The position numbers and the translations under genes were made by a program. A model generated the notes under the pieces. The model was given only the letters and a program-made list of their open reading frames with translations. It had not been told where the DNA came from and did not search any database. Positions 1 to 11,367 of a stretch of 64,000 nt of DNA are shown piece after piece (the stretch's first letter is position 1; each line of letters starts with the position of its first letter). Source of the DNA: Heliocybe sulcata (Eukaryota; Basidiomycota; Agaricomycetes; Gloeophyllales; Gloeophyllaceae); contig ML213516.1 of NCBI GenBank assembly GCA_004369045.1, forward strand, positions 335,579-399,578, read 5' to 3'.

Positions 1-1017
1 AGGTTTCTACAACTTGGGCCCTTGAACTTTATACCTTTCGGAGCCCTGTGTAGACAGGATACAGACAATCGTTGATCATGACTATGGCACAGCGACCGGG
101 CTTGGAATCAAGGAGAAGTGAGTGTATGAGTATCGGACACCTTGCGCCACCATTTGGTGGGTATTACGGTGTCGCCGTTTATGGACAGTGTGGCGGACGT
201 TATGGCACGCGCTTCTGGAGCAGTAGGGCCATGATCCCCTTGATAGCGTTCTTCGCCTGCCTGGATTCGCTAAAGACTATGTGTTGCAACTTGCAAGATC
301 AAAGCACAGCAGATTCAATCACTCCTGAAGCTCTTGAGACAGATTGCATGAGCCACACAGTCATTTATGGTGCAGTATCGCCAGGTGGTCGTTCTAAAGT
401 ATCCCTGATCCACGCCGGACGGAGTCATGTAATCAAAGTGGCGGCATCAATGGGGCACCTCGGGGGTATGGTAGTCGACAGCAGTGCCAGAGAAGACTTA
501 GCCGAGATAGCACTAAGGACTGAAACGTCTCATATTTGCAGTCCAGGGTTCAGGAGGACAGACGTCGCCACTAAGAGAGCCACCTGAACACGGAGTGGTC
601 GGAGTAGCACTGATTGAATCTCCGATACAGTAAGGGCGAGCCACCGGCCATAACGGTTAATAAACGGTTGTAGAACGGACTGTCACTTCATCTCTTCGCC
701 CGTCTATGCTGCTGGCTTATACCTCTGTTCAGCAATGCAAGAAGCGCGAAGTCTACTCTCAGGCAACGATGGCTGCTTCTTTCAGCGCACTCGCTACTTG
801 CCCACGCGTATAAATAGCTTGCGTTTCTCATGGCATCGCAGCTCGTGACATTCCAAGCAGAGCACACTCAGCCTCGAAGGCAGACAGAATACCTGGAGTC
901 CCAGCAATTATCGTCATAGATGCTGTGGCGACTGGTTTCGAATCTGAACGGGATTGACCAAGTGCATATTTCATGTGAATCGAGTCTACGAGCCGGTAAC
1001 TCATTATTTTCCATTAG
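1..1017. other. Left-edge region without a convincing gene
   Basis: An open frame on the plus strand from 72 to 587 codes for 171 residues, but its length is within what chance allows and it resembles no family I know. The stretch from about 600 to 1017 must hold the promoter and the first exon or exons of the short-chain dehydrogenase that follows. I could not place that start. Confidence 0.4.
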
Positions 1018-1982
1018 TTTCGTGCAACAGATGAACCCTGGGCCTTGGTGACTGGAGCATCGGATGGTATAGGCAAATCGTAAGTTCCTGGGTCACCCAT
1101 GGCCGTCGTCTAGTGTTCATCTGACATGCACAGTCTTTGCAAAGTCCTTGCGAAAAGAGGCTTCAACGTTCTTCTCCACGGACGAGACCACAGGAAGTTG
1201 TACAAGTGTTGCCAAGAACTGCTAGCAGCACACCCGTCTGGAAAGTTCGAGCTCATCGTCGCAGACGCGACTCAGCCGGCCACTGTACAAGACGTTGTTA
1301 CTGCAGTCCGTGGCAGGCCAATTACCGTATTGATCAACAACGCCGGTTATACTACCGGTCCTGTTCAGCCTCTCCTGACTATTGACCCTGAAGGTAAATG
1401 AGCAGCGTCTCTTATTGTGTATACGCGACCTAGCCATCGTATCCGCAGAAATTGGAAGAGCGATCAGCATAGGCATAACTTGGACTATCCAGCTCACGCG
1501 AGCCCTTCTCCCAAGACTGGTTGAAACACAACCGTCAGTCATTGTCAATGTTGGAAGTTACGCTGCATCGCATCCCCCGCCTTTCATCTCGGTCTACACC
1601 GGCACGAAAGGCTTTCTACAGGTGCGCCCCCTTTGCAGGTTTCGCATTCTTGTTCATTTGGTGCCTTTAGGCCTTCTCTCAGTCGCTTAGGAACGAGATG
1701 CGCACAATAGGTCACAAGGGCGTTGAAGTTCAGTACCACGAGGTCTATTTTTGTTCGACGAAATCAAACGGCGCACCGGAGAATCTGGCTACACCTTCGC
1801 CAAATCGTATGGCCCATGCTATCATCGCCGCCGTCGGTAGTTGCAAGGGCCATGTAGTACCTTACTGGGTACACGAGCTCTTAAGTTGGTTATTTCTTCT
1901 AGTTCCCGAGCGGATCATTAGCAGGATAGCGGGGTCGGTTCTGGCAAGGAAAAGAACCGATACTGGCACTTTGTGGCAGTAG
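1018..1982 (+). CDS. Short-chain dehydrogenase/reductase, 3-ketoacyl-CoA reductase-like (5' end missing)
   Basis: A NAD(P)(H)-dependent oxidoreductase of the SDR fold, closest in layout to very-long-chain 3-oxoacyl-CoA reductases / 17-beta-HSD type 12 of the ER. Four exons can be read: 1018-1079, 1134-1393, 1449-1621 and 1671-1982. The first holds the cofactor motif TGASDGIGKS (TGxxxGIG). The second ends after NNAGYTTG, the structural NAG motif. The third holds the catalytic serine (VNVGSYAA) and YTGTK, the YxxxK pair. The last has a hydrophobic stretch (HELLSWLFLLVPERI) before a TAG stop. The N-terminal part, which in this family carries a membrane anchor, is not visible; an acceptor (CCATTAG) just before 1018 suggests one more upstream exon. 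The VQSVxPxFVxTK region of the reductases reads VQYHEVYFCSTK, so substrate class is uncertain. Confidence 0.75.
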
Positions 1983-3313
1983 GGCTGTGGCCTTGGCATG
2001 GTGAGCGGAATAATATTGCCGTAACAGCAGGCATGAACTGTATATGTCTAACATAATGGTAGCCATGTGTAAGCCCGCGACATTGGAGAAACGTTTTGTG
2101 TCGGGTGAGAATTCCCTGTCTTCTTTGAGATGCGGCATACTAACATGTCGCTCTGATTACATAGACTCGTGCTCCTGATGTATGCCACATCTTGTCCAGA
2201 GGAAATACTTATATGAAGCAGGCAATATGTTCTGTAATGACGCTTTTCAGCACGATCTCGGCGAAGTAGCGACACCATGACCCTCAGCTTTAGCCTACGA
2301 CGGGCCTCTCATCGTGCCAGGACAAAGACAATGAACGTCAAGCTTGGACGAACGTTCTGAGGATGTTCCTTCACATTACGTGCAAGCCAATCTTCTGCAC
2401 GGTTATCACATCTCTCAAATTTGTGGTCTATTCTGGGATCATGGTATTGTTCTACTAATCCCATAAGGCCCTGTGGCTATAGAGCAGCTGAGGTGTAAGA
2501 AATGCCTTCCTTGATCCCAAGCGCTACTACCTTAAATTCTCAGGTCAGTTGACGGTAAGCAGGGCACCCTCTCTGAGCACGTTCGTGCTATATTGGTGCG
2601 ATACTCCGATGAGTCGATGGCTGGACATGAAGCAGTCATGGGCACATTAGAAACTGATATACGCTCATCATTCATGATCCAGCCTCGCGTCAGCAGGACG
2701 TCCTTCTCTCTCGCCTTTCTGTAGTGCTTCCATTGACGACTGCATGGAGCGGACAAGGATCGGAGAGCTTGAGCGCCACACGAGCGCTCAAGTTTTGTGC
2801 CTCCTACAATCCCCACCGCCCATTTCATGAATGGTGCGTCTCATGACGCTCTGAGTGGCTTCGCAGTGATATACTGAAGCTTCTCAATCTTATGCATACA
2901 TTCTAATGAATGCCATCTGACATGGTGTCATTGTATTGCAGTACCAAATACAAAGCTGCATATGAAGGTTGAATGTGCTTCTTGGTGTGCCTGCACCATC
3001 GGCCATATGTCCACGCGAACATCTGTGAGCATCCGGTTTGGCGATGAACTGTACCAGACTTGTGCGGCTGCTGGTCTCGATGGAGTTCGGCGGTGTCACC
3101 GGTTTGCTTGGACTGTGCGGCTAACGAGGCATTGACTTCCCCTGTCTGATAGGATATCAAGTAACTGAAGTGCCGCATTCCGAGCTCGGGACCCGTTCTT
3201 CTCTAGCTAGGTTTGCATCGAGCTGTAGAGTCTATTCAACCTCGGTCCACATGTCGTGGACACATGAGTTCAGTTCTTCCTGGCGTACGGACTGTTAAAG
3301 TGCAGCCTGGACA
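1983..3313. other. Gene-free stretch between SDR and lectin
   Basis: About 1.3 kb with only short, unrelated open frames on both strands (the longest under 100 codons). No splice pattern joins them into a recognisable protein. The right end carries the promoter of the lectin gene. Confidence 0.5.
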
Positions 3314-3322
3314 TATAAAAGG
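3314..3322 (+). promoter_or_regulatory. TATA box of the jacalin-like lectin gene
   Basis: TATAAAAGG lies 86 bases before the ATG at 3408, a normal distance for a fungal core promoter with a short leader. The element is visible; its use is inferred. Confidence 0.5.
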
Positions 3323-3407
3323 TGAGCTTACTCGTCTTATCCTCCGTACTCAACTTCTACCCATTGCACTAGAGCACCAAAGCGACAGTGCCCAGACTCA
3401 GGTGATA

Positions 3408-4209
3408 ATGGCAACCGTGCAGACCAAGCTTGTCGGCGGCGCTGACGGTGTTAGCTTCAACGACGGAGGCGCCAGTACGTTCCGGCTGTTTGTGATCCCT
3501 CTGCACCCCTCTCACAGCAATGGTTGCCCCAGTCGGCGGGTGGCCGACCACTCAGAACATTAGTTCGACACATCCAATCCAGCAGATTGATGTTTTCGCC
3601 GGATGGACTGTGAGCCACATGTGTACATCCTGTCTTCCAGCGCACATGTTTATATGGTGCAGATCGACGGCATCACTATCACATACGAGAAGGAGAACGG
3701 AGACACAGCCAAGGTGGTACACGGCACTCCTGGCGCTCGATCTACTATAAAATTTGGCAGTACGCCCTTTCCCTTACTGTGTTATGGACGATGCCATTGA
3801 CCAAGTCTCCACGCTCGACAGAGACCGAGTCTCTGTTGGGGATCGTCGGACGTGCTGGGTACCACTCCTACTACAAACGCTCCATGGTCACCCAGATTAC
3901 CTTCATAATCGTCGACACCTCCAGTTCCGCTGTTCGCATTGAAGGGGTGAGTCCTCATAGATGGCTTATTTGCGAGGGATAGGTCTCGCTAAGGGTGCAT
4001 ACGCAGCCGTTTGGGAACGGCGATCGAAGTAACCAAGGAGAAGTATTTAAGGTGTCCCAGCCCATCGCATTTGCCGGATATGCCAAAGAGGGCAGCGACC
4101 CATGTGAGGAATTTGCACCCTTTTCTACGGATTAATTTTATTTATCTAATCATATGCCGCAGTGGGCCTCTCTGGCCTTTCTTTCATCAAGGCTTTCTTT
4201 GCCGAATGA
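3408..4209 (+). CDS. Jacalin-like lectin domain protein
   Basis: A single-domain, probably cytoplasmic carbohydrate-binding protein of about 165 residues. Six exons can be joined (introns of roughly 45-75 bases; the first starts at 3475 and the second spans about 3610-3661). The predicted chain shows the order expected of the jacalin beta-prism: GGADGVSFNDGG near residue 9, HPIQQIDVFAGW and IDGITITYEKENGD in the first sheets, VVHGTPG (the HG turn), ESLLGIVGRAGYHS, then QITFIIVDTS, PFGNG (the usual xPxG loop) and a C-terminal GLSGLSFIKAFFAE before TGA. There is no signal peptide. Such lectins occur in basidiomycete fruiting bodies, where defence roles are often proposed; the ligand cannot be read from sequence. 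A TATA box lies 86 bases upstream, which suits strong, regulated expression. Confidence 0.75.
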
Positions 4210-4668
4210 GCCTGAGTCGACGGTGAAGAATCGTTTTCGGACCGAATCGTATCCTTACCTTGATGTACAACTGCTATGAAAGTCGATGTGGATTACTTGC
4301 TTGATTGTCGTTTGAATTCAGCGCCACACCTCTTAATTGTCCGGACGTGTTCGACGTCCACCAGATTGTGGCCAAGGCCACATTGACAGTTATGCATCCT
4401 GATGCCCTTGGCGGCCGACACCATTGTTGCCGAAACCAATACAACTCCAATACCACCTTGGGCTGATTTACTGTAGCTTTCCGTCCTCCACCTTGGTTTC
4501 CTCACCCGTATCATCTATTAGAATATTGGGAATCGGCAGAACCCGAGCCACGTCTTGCCGTCATCGCTTCAACTCGAAACTCGAAACCTCCAGAATCCCA
4601 CCATGAATAATTGATATTTCTCTGCTAGCTGCCCACTACTACACGACGCTCCTCCGATACCTGTTCGA
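4210..4668. other. Spacer between lectin and derlin
   Basis: Holds the 3' region of the lectin gene and the promoter of the derlin gene. A 73-codon frame on the minus strand (4293-4514) is too short and featureless to call. Confidence 0.4.
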
Positions 4669-5742
4669 ATGGCCCAACATCAAGCATCTTCAGGTTTCTT
4701 GAATGAGATACAAAAGATTCCTCCCGTGACGCGCTTCCTATGCGGTTCAACACTAGTAGTAACACTACCAGTGATGCTGCAATTAGTGTCACCGTACACG
4801 GTTATCTTTGTGAAAGCGCTCGTGCTCAGTCGCTTGCAGGTACGCTGGGCATACTGGTGGAACGACAGAATGGGATGGGCTAACTTGGTCGAGTAGTTGT
4901 GGAGAGTCTTCACGAGTTTCTTCCTCGGAAGTGAGTGGCGATCTTGAGCGTATTAAGTGCACTGAGCTCGCGGCATGCTAAGCAGCTTGCGGGTTCAAAT
5001 AGTCTGTGCAACTTCCGCTTGGTCCAGTCCTGCACGATTCCCGAGGGTCTAACTGATTCCCAGGTTCTGGTATAAACTTCATATTTGATTTCGCGATGCT
5101 TTAGTATGTTGGTGCTATACCCGTATCAGGTACAAGTTCTAACTAGCCCTCCCAGTCGCAACTCGGACGCTCTTGAATCCGCCCACTTCGGAGGGCGGTC
5201 CGCCGACTACGCCTGGCAACTCCTCCTAGCAGCCGGCGGCATTTTGGTGCGTCGTTACACTTCTCACCCGTCCTCCTTGTCACTGAAACTCATTCTAGGC
5301 TCTTAACATCCCCTTGGGCACCTACGTCCACACCCGCCCTCTCCTCCTCGCCCTCACTTATCTCGGCTCCGCCCTCGCACCCCCAGGCGCCCAAACATCC
5401 TTCTTCGGTCTGCTCACCCTCCCCGTCCAATACCTCCCTTACATCCTCGTCGGTATGGACCTCATCATGGGCGGCCCCGGCGCAGCTGCTCAGTCCATTA
5501 GCGGGGTCGTGGTCGGGCACGCGTGGTGGTGGGTTATCTTTGGCGGAGGTGCAGGCGCCAGTGGACGAAATCTGGGGAGTGCTCCGGGGTGGTTGAAGAG
5601 AATGCTGGGGCAGAGAGATGGTGTGGCGACGAGGCTTGCGGGGACGGCGGGTGGCGTGCATGTGATCCCACCGAGGGCGAGGCAGGTTGTAGAGGAGACA
5701 ACGGGACATAGGTGGGGTTCCGGACACAGGCTCGGAAATTGA
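4669..5742 (+). CDS. Derlin (DER1-like) ER membrane protein
   Basis: A rhomboid-like pseudoprotease of the ER membrane that helps move misfolded proteins to the cytosol for proteasomal degradation (ERAD). The chain starts MAQHQASSGFLNEIQKIPPV, the N-terminal derlin pattern 'IPPVTR', followed by a membrane segment. Exon 2 gives LWRVFTSFFLG, the family's WR..T.F motif. Exon 3 gives SGINFIFDFAMLY. Exon 4 holds ESAHFGGRSADYAWQLLLAA, and the last exon (from about 5299) gives further membrane segments with LPYILVGMDLIMGG and HAWWW. The C-terminus is glycine/arginine-rich and polar. There are four short introns with ordinary GT..AG ends. I saw no SHP box, so direct Cdc48/p97 binding is not supported from sequence. 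Confidence 0.85.
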
Positions 5743-5936
5743 TTGAAGGGGTTGCACGTGCGTGTATCTTGACTGAATAACGACATGGACCAACGAGACT
5801 GAATTTTGTATGAATATCCTATTGAGCACGCCATTTGTCCAGCTGTATGTGGATTACAGATCGCGGTTCACGTCAAACCGCCCTAACGCTATGTACCACA
5901 TCATCCGCCTTCTCGTCCCTCTCAGCCGATGCGGAA

Positions 5937-7883
5937 TCACTTTCCACCACGCCGTCGCCATGTCAGCCTTAATGAGTATGACAGACTGGCACCGCACTTA
6001 CTTCATTTCGTCGCACGGTTCAGTGTGGTTCTTGACCCGCATATGGATCATCGGCAACGTGAATATCAATCCAGCGACCAGCAGGGCCCAAGTCGACGCA
6101 AATATGTTCATGTATCTGCGACAGAAAAATCAGTACCAGCCCGAAGAATGGTCGATGCGGCTGGACTTACGGCAGCTTCACTGCATCCGTCGCGAACGCC
6201 CCGGCGCACCCCGCAGCCTGGATCGATTTATCTGCGTGTCCCCGGCTCCATCAGTGTATGAGACAGTTCACGAGATAGGAAAGCCTTACAGAAGCCGGTG
6301 AAGTACGCCAGCTTAGCAGCATCGTTCGACATTGTGCCGATGATCCAGTACGTTGTTGTTTGCCACACCGAATCGAGAACCCCACAGAGTGTGTACAGCA
6401 GGATCCGGCCTGCGTAGCCGTGGTCGTAGATGTCCATCCGCGTTGGGGACGCGGCGATGGACTCCCTCGTGTAGCCCCTTTCGGTTTGTCAGCGGTGGGC
6501 TGGTGGTGGACAATGAGTGGAAAAGGTACCTCTGATAAACGTATGCCCAGCCGTGCACGAAGAACACGAGACAAAGGAGTATGCACCACCCGATGAAGGC
6601 GCGGGCCCTGCGCGTCAGGCGTGTCCAGTCCAGGATCCAGCCCACGATGAGGGAGCCGAAGATCTGCGCGAGCCAGTAGACGAGGTTGTTGAGAGAGCGG
6701 GCGCGTATGTTGAATAACGTCCCATTGTAGTCGTTGAACTCTACAAACTCGAAGTGAGAGGTATAGTTTATGACTTTGATCTGAAGACGACTGACGCCAA
6801 GTATAATACCAGATACTCGCGAAGAACATCGGGAAAAGCATGATGATGAGCGGGTCAGTTTTCAGCGCTATCCAGAGTCCGCGGAATTCAGATTTCCAGG
6901 TTGGCTGGCGGGGAGTGTGCACTCTCGTGCCATCGGTGCGTACCACCTTGTTTGGATCGGCGAGGAACAGAGGGAGGAAGACGCCACATATGTTGAGCAC
7001 CAGTAAGGCGATCTGAATACAATACAAGGTGAGACGGGTGCACTGAAAGGAGTGCAACGAATATGTGTTCACGTAGGTGCCATTCCCGACTAAAGACTCG
7101 GGTGAGTGCTTTCCATTATTGTACTCGACTCCTGCTCACCTGAATTGGCCTGAAGAAAATGCACTGATAAGATGTTTCCCGTACCGAGAAGTGTAAACGC
7201 CTGGACCCACTGTGGAACTGAAGTTCTGGCCGAGGGACACACAAGCGCCCACAACACCACCCATGTTGAATATGGCCCAGAATACGCCGATGAACGTGCC
7301 CTTCTGCGATTCGGTTGGGTACGCGAGCATGAGGCAACCTTCTGCTGTCCATAACAACGCCGCGCAGAGACCTTCGTAGGCGCCTGCAGCGATAACGAAT
7401 CCCCCTACATTGGGATGAATATTCATAGCCCTGTGGGTGTCGTATTCACAAAGACGATGATCTCCGGCATATAACCCGCACGTACAGGTAAGAGCCAAGC
7501 CCTAGGGCGTAGCCGGTAGTTCCAAGGAAGAGGGTAAGACGTGGTCCTAGGACATTATTGACAGACCTAGTGCAGATGTGTTTCATGCAGGTACAGCTGG
7601 CAAGACGAAGGACTTACCCGGCGAAGAAGGCAAAGAACGCGTAAGTGGCGTACAACGCAGCATTCGCGTCGTCGTTGATATCTGGGTTGATTCTTCCGGC
7701 ACCACCTAGACCGAGGAGGGCGTTGTACAACCCTGGGCAGGTGAAGCATACGATTGCTACCATGGAGATTTGGGTGTAGGGGTTGTAGTAGAACCCTTTC
7801 AGGCCTGAAGGACGTTCGGCGGGTTGCTCTTCTTCGCGCGCCTCGTCATGCTTGTGAGTGTTCTGGCTAAGTGGCACGAGCAT
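5937..7883 (-). CDS. UNC93-like major facilitator protein
   Basis: A polytopic membrane protein of the UNC93/DUF895 branch of the MFS superfamily; fungal members are of unknown substrate. The first exon (7883-7614) has a charged N-terminus with many acidic residues, then ERPSGLKGFYYNPYTQIS and a membrane segment with CFTCPGLYNALLGLGGAG, the typical opening of fungal UNC93-like proteins. Later exons give GPRLTLFLGTTGYALGLGSY, GGFVIAAGAYEGLCAALLW, GTFIGVFWAIFNMGGVVGA, FGSLIVGWILDWTRL, GRILLYTLCGVLDSVWQTTT and FASTWALLVAGLIFTL, about ten to eleven membrane segments in all. The gene has many introns. The end is uncertain by a few codons: the frame stops at 5998-6000 if a GTAAGT is not spliced, or at 5937 if it is. 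Its tail faces the derlin gene's tail. Confidence 0.8.
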
Positions 7884-8490
7884 CGCGTATGTCTTGCCTG
7901 TAGGTAGATACGAGGGATGGTGGCTCAGGCCCTCTTGTACCAGGCTAAGTGCAGTTTATTTCAGTACGATAAGAAAAGGAAGTCGGCCAGGCGAGCAACA
8001 TTCAGATAGCATCGGCATGCCGTGCAATACATTGAGTCCGACTGCGGCTGAAGCGCTGATATACCGCACTTGATTTACCTTCTGCAATGGTGCAACGAAG
8101 CGCCCGGGAGCCATTGCAGAAGTAGGGCTCAGTACTCAGTACGCGAGCATCACGCGACATGCAGTGAGAGGGACTGTACTTGATTTACGGCTCACATCCG
8201 GTTCAAGTGCCCAACAAGCTCTAAATGCAAGTATCCTGGCTCGGGGTCCGAACAGATAAGCCGAAGATATGTTTAGTCCGTGATAAACTTCTTGGAGTAT
8301 GGCTTGTCGTAAGAATTCTCGAGTTCCGCACATCAAGTAAATTTAGGTCGCGAGATGATTGTGAGGATGCAGCGGCCCGATTATCGTTACGCACCGCCGC
8401 ACATACACATATACAGCGTTCTACATGGTTCACACTTTGAGACAAACAATAATGCGATAGCAATGGATGCTTACAGCCGGACTTTACTGT
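7884..8490. other. Spacer upstream of the UNC93-like gene
   Basis: Lies between two minus-strand genes and so should hold the UNC93-like promoter and the 3' end of the OPRT gene. Only short frames occur (up to 80 codons, 8221-8463 minus), none recognisable. Confidence 0.4.
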
Positions 8491-9222
8491 TTATCCTTTT
8501 ATTCCATACTTTTCCCAGTATTCCCGCATTTGCTCCAAACACGCCGTCTCCCCAGATTTCTCCAGCCAAGCCATGAGATCTCTCATCTTCAGGATCGCAG
8601 TGACACGCCCGGGTCCTCCAACGAGTGCTTCGACTTCTTTCACGGTGCTCCCGCCTTCCTTCCCGAGTTCCTCCCGGTCAAGAATCAAGACGACACCGAC
8701 AACCTCCCCGCCGTGTTTCTTGATCAAGTCAATAGAGCCTCGGATGGCAGTCCCAGCGGTCATAACATCGTCGAGGATCAGCACCTTCTTGCCTTCAACC
8801 GACACACCGACCATGGACCCGCCCTCGCCGTGATCCTTCGGTTCCTTGCGATCGTAGGCAAATCCGACATCCAAGCTGTGCTCCTTATGCAGTATGAGCG
8901 CAGTACAAGCAGCTAACGAAATGCCCTTGTAAGCAGGACCGAAGAGGACATCGAACTTGGGCAAGGGCGATGATAAGGACTTTGAGATAGTAGAGGCGTA
9001 TGCCGACGCGAGAGTGTACAGTAGCGGACCGGTCGACAGAAGACCCGCATTAAAGAAATAGGGAGAAGTACTGCCAGCATGAGGTCGGTCTCAAAGTGTC
9101 GCAAAGGCGCAGTTGAACACGAACCGGCCAGACTTGAGCGTGAACGAGCCGAACTTCAGTGCCCCCACAGACATCGACTGTTTAATGAGCTCGGCTTGGT
9201 AGGGTTGGAGAGAGCCCGCCAT
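8491..9222 (-). CDS. URA5: Orotate phosphoribosyltransferase
   Basis: Joins orotate to PRPP to make orotidine monophosphate, the fifth step of pyrimidine synthesis, in the cytosol. Two exons fit exactly: the first from ATG at 9222 gives MAGSLQPYQAELIKQSMSVG and ALKFGSFTLKSGR, the standard N-terminus; an intron with donor GTTCGT and acceptor GGCAG splits the arginine codon, and the second exon continues SPYFFNAGLLSTGPLLYTLA. KFDVLFGPAYKGI is the orotate loop region, and VLILDDVMTAGTAIRG is the PRPP-binding motif with its acidic pair. The protein is about 220 residues, normal for the family. A transposon ends 64 bases before the start codon, so the core promoter may lie in or beyond it. Confidence 0.95.
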
Positions 9223-9285
9223 ATCGTTTCGTCCAGCGGAAGGATTAGAAGGAGTTCTGATGAGCGTCTGGACTGAGATTGCTTA

Positions 9286-10071
9286 TGACGGTCCGTTTGC
9301 ACTTTTAATAAAGGCCGCGCATAATTCGTCAGGCGCGCATATATATCTTGCATCGCATATATTATCTACATATATACTTCGGGAAATGTATTGAGACTGC
9401 ATAAGAGAGTGCAGTACGGCATGCAATCGTGGACCAGTAGGCCTTGGACCGCAGTACAGGCCTTGACTGCAGTCTATACCTCTTCCCAGCTTACTGGAAT
9501 GAGGACGGCAAGAAGGAAGGAACGGTCGGAAAGGGGTTGCAACGGAAATATTGCCGCATTGGGATTCCCACGTGCACGGCCCGACACCACGCGACCCCCA
9601 CTGTGGCTGTGGTGCGAAATGTGGCAAGCGCCACATCGGAAGTTGTGACAAGCACTCGGCTCTTGACGTTAAATGTTGGACACTAAGCTTTAATGAGGTC
9701 AACATGCCTAAAATACTAAGCCAAAAGTCATGTTTTATAGACATTATATGCATATGGGCAGCACCACAAAGGAAGGTGTTCGAGGTTAACCGGGACGGGG
9801 ACCACGTGGCCGGCACGCGATCTGCATGTGCCGGCCCTCCGTAACAGCTTACAAGCCTTTTCAATGTTGATTCATGTCTTGAGCCCCATTACACGAGCCC
9901 TGAAGGGTATAGATATCTAAAGTTTAGCATGTAAGACATCTATAAGGTGAAATGAGGAAGTATGTCTATATATATGCATGCCGTCAGATATATGTGCGCG
10001 CAAAATGGATAATATATGCGCGGTAACTGGAGTATATACTCATTTGTAGTTAAAGTGCAAACGGACCGTCA
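9286..10071. mobile_element. Non-autonomous DNA transposon (MITE-like) with terminal inverted repeats and TA duplication
   Basis: The two ends are exact inverted repeats over 20 bases: TGACGGTCCGTTTGCACTTT at 9286 and its reverse complement ending at 10071. TA flanks both sides (9284-9285 and 10072-10073), the target duplication expected of Tc1/mariner-type and some other TA-specific families. Subterminal stretches also match in inverted form less exactly: CCGCGCATA followed by GCGCGCATATATATCT on the left, and on the right (reverse complement) CCGCGCATATATTATCCA and GCGCGCACATATATCTGA. At 786 bases it is too small for a transposase gene, and the open frames inside (up to 193 codons) look like chance. 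Near-identical ends suggest a fairly recent insertion. Confidence 0.8.
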
Positions 10072-10469
10072 TAATTGCTGAGAGTCAGAGTTGAGGAGAT
10101 ACTCAGTGAATAGGGGCTAATCCAAATTGAGCCACAGCCACAATTCTCCGGATTCGGGGGTAGACCGCGCTTATGAAGAATGAAGAATCATAAATAACGT
10201 CCACCATACATTAAGTAAGATACGATACAAATACTGTCAAGATGGGCAATAGATGTCAATGGAATCTGACCCGCATGGCGCATCTCCGAATGTGCCACTG
10301 CCGCCAGGCGGTACAGCATCAGGATCTCAAACCATCTCGAGCACAAGCAGCGCCAGCGGGCAGAACGCGAGGGAATGGGCTTCAAGAGGTGACAAAAGGT
10401 CAGCGCTTGTCGAAAGCACGCAGTACCAGAGCTGTTCTCACCGCTGTCCCAGACCATGCCGCATTCTGT
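10072..10469. other. Spacer right of the transposon
   Basis: About 400 bases between the transposon and the 3' end of the Ala/Pro-rich gene. I see no gene or repeat in it. Confidence 0.4.
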
Positions 10470-11367
10470 TCAGGCAGCAGATGCGGCTGCAGGTGCAGCC
10501 GCTGTGCTCCCCGTGACGGTAACAGTGGGCGGCACAGCGGTAGCCGCCACAGCTGCCTGGCTGATGAGCGCCAGCGATGCACTAAGTTGCATGTTGGTGT
10601 CGCTGGCTGCTTGATGACCAGCAACGATAGTCGCACCCGTCTCTCCCAAGACGTTGGCGAAGGTGCCCAGTATGTCGGCTGCGAAGAGGAAAATGAGTTC
10701 TCGGTGCTATTAATTTGAGAATGAGCACAGGACGCACGGTTGATCTTGGGCTTCGATATACTAGGCACGCTGAATTTTGGCCTGCGGCGAACCATTCGAC
10801 GGCTGGACACAAGTCAGCGGGCAAAATTAATGCAAAAACAGAACACAACGTACGCAGCAGCACTAGCCGTAGGAACAGCGGTGGCGGTCTGCGGCACTGC
10901 AGAGGGAGGTACAGTGACAGTCGAAGCCGCAGCAGCTTGCGCCGCGGATAGTTCAGCACTCTGTATGACCGCAGCCGCCGATGTCTGGGCCTGAACGTTG
11001 CTATTGTCGATACTGTTCCCGACAAACACTGGGATTAAAGGCGCAGCGCCGTTGAGTAATATTGAAGCGGCGGGCCCAAGCCCGAATCCGCCCCCGGTGG
11101 ACTCCGCTGCATATAATGGTCAATGAGATGCCAGAGTAGATCACCAAGAATTAGTGGAGGATACACACGTTCACTAGCCGCTGCTGTCGGCTTTGTGGCG
11201 GGAGAATTGGCAGGCGCCGGAGCTTCTGGGGTCGGTTTGGCTGCAGGTATATTTGCAGGCGCAGGTTTGGGTGCTGGAGGCTTTGCCGCGGGCTTGGACT
11301 TCCCTAGAGGCACTGCCATGGCAGGAGAAGCAAGAAGAGCGAGTGCAACAATTGCAGAGAAGCGCAT
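10470..11367 (-). CDS. Secreted Ala/Pro/Lys-rich protein, unknown function
   Basis: No known family recognised. The chain starts MRFSAIVALALLASPAMAVP, a clear signal peptide with cleavage expected after AMA. A low-complexity segment follows, built of repeated Lys-Pro-Ala/Pro units (KPAAKPPAPKPAPANIPAAK). The second exon gives GGGFGLGPAASILLNGAAPL and VGNSIDNSNVQAQTSAAAVI and then an Ala/Thr/Val/Pro-rich tract. A third exon gives DILGTFANVLGETGATIVAG and ends in an Ala-rich tail before a TGA at 10470. Introns carry GTGTGT and GTACGT donors. The Ala/Val/Thr repeats could be O-glycosylated. It may be a small wall-linked or effector-like protein, but that is inference. The exon joins are reasonable, not proven. 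Confidence 0.55.

Noticed and set aside
172-206. Translation VAVYGQCGG resembles the start of a CBM1 cellulose-binding module
   Set aside because: The rest of the module (spaced Cys and aromatic residues ending in YSQC-like) does not follow, and the surrounding frame is not protein-like.
4980-5010. GCGGGTTCAAATAG, resembling a tRNA T-loop
   Set aside because: No acceptor stem or anticodon arm can be folded, and it lies inside a derlin intron.
5290-5829. 179-codon frame on the minus strand
   Set aside because: It lies antisense to the last exon of the derlin gene, which has clear family features, so it is a shadow.
9283-9864. 193-codon frame on the minus strand inside the transposon
   Set aside because: It starts or ends at transposon sequence, has an unlikely composition and no transposase motif; chance can explain it.
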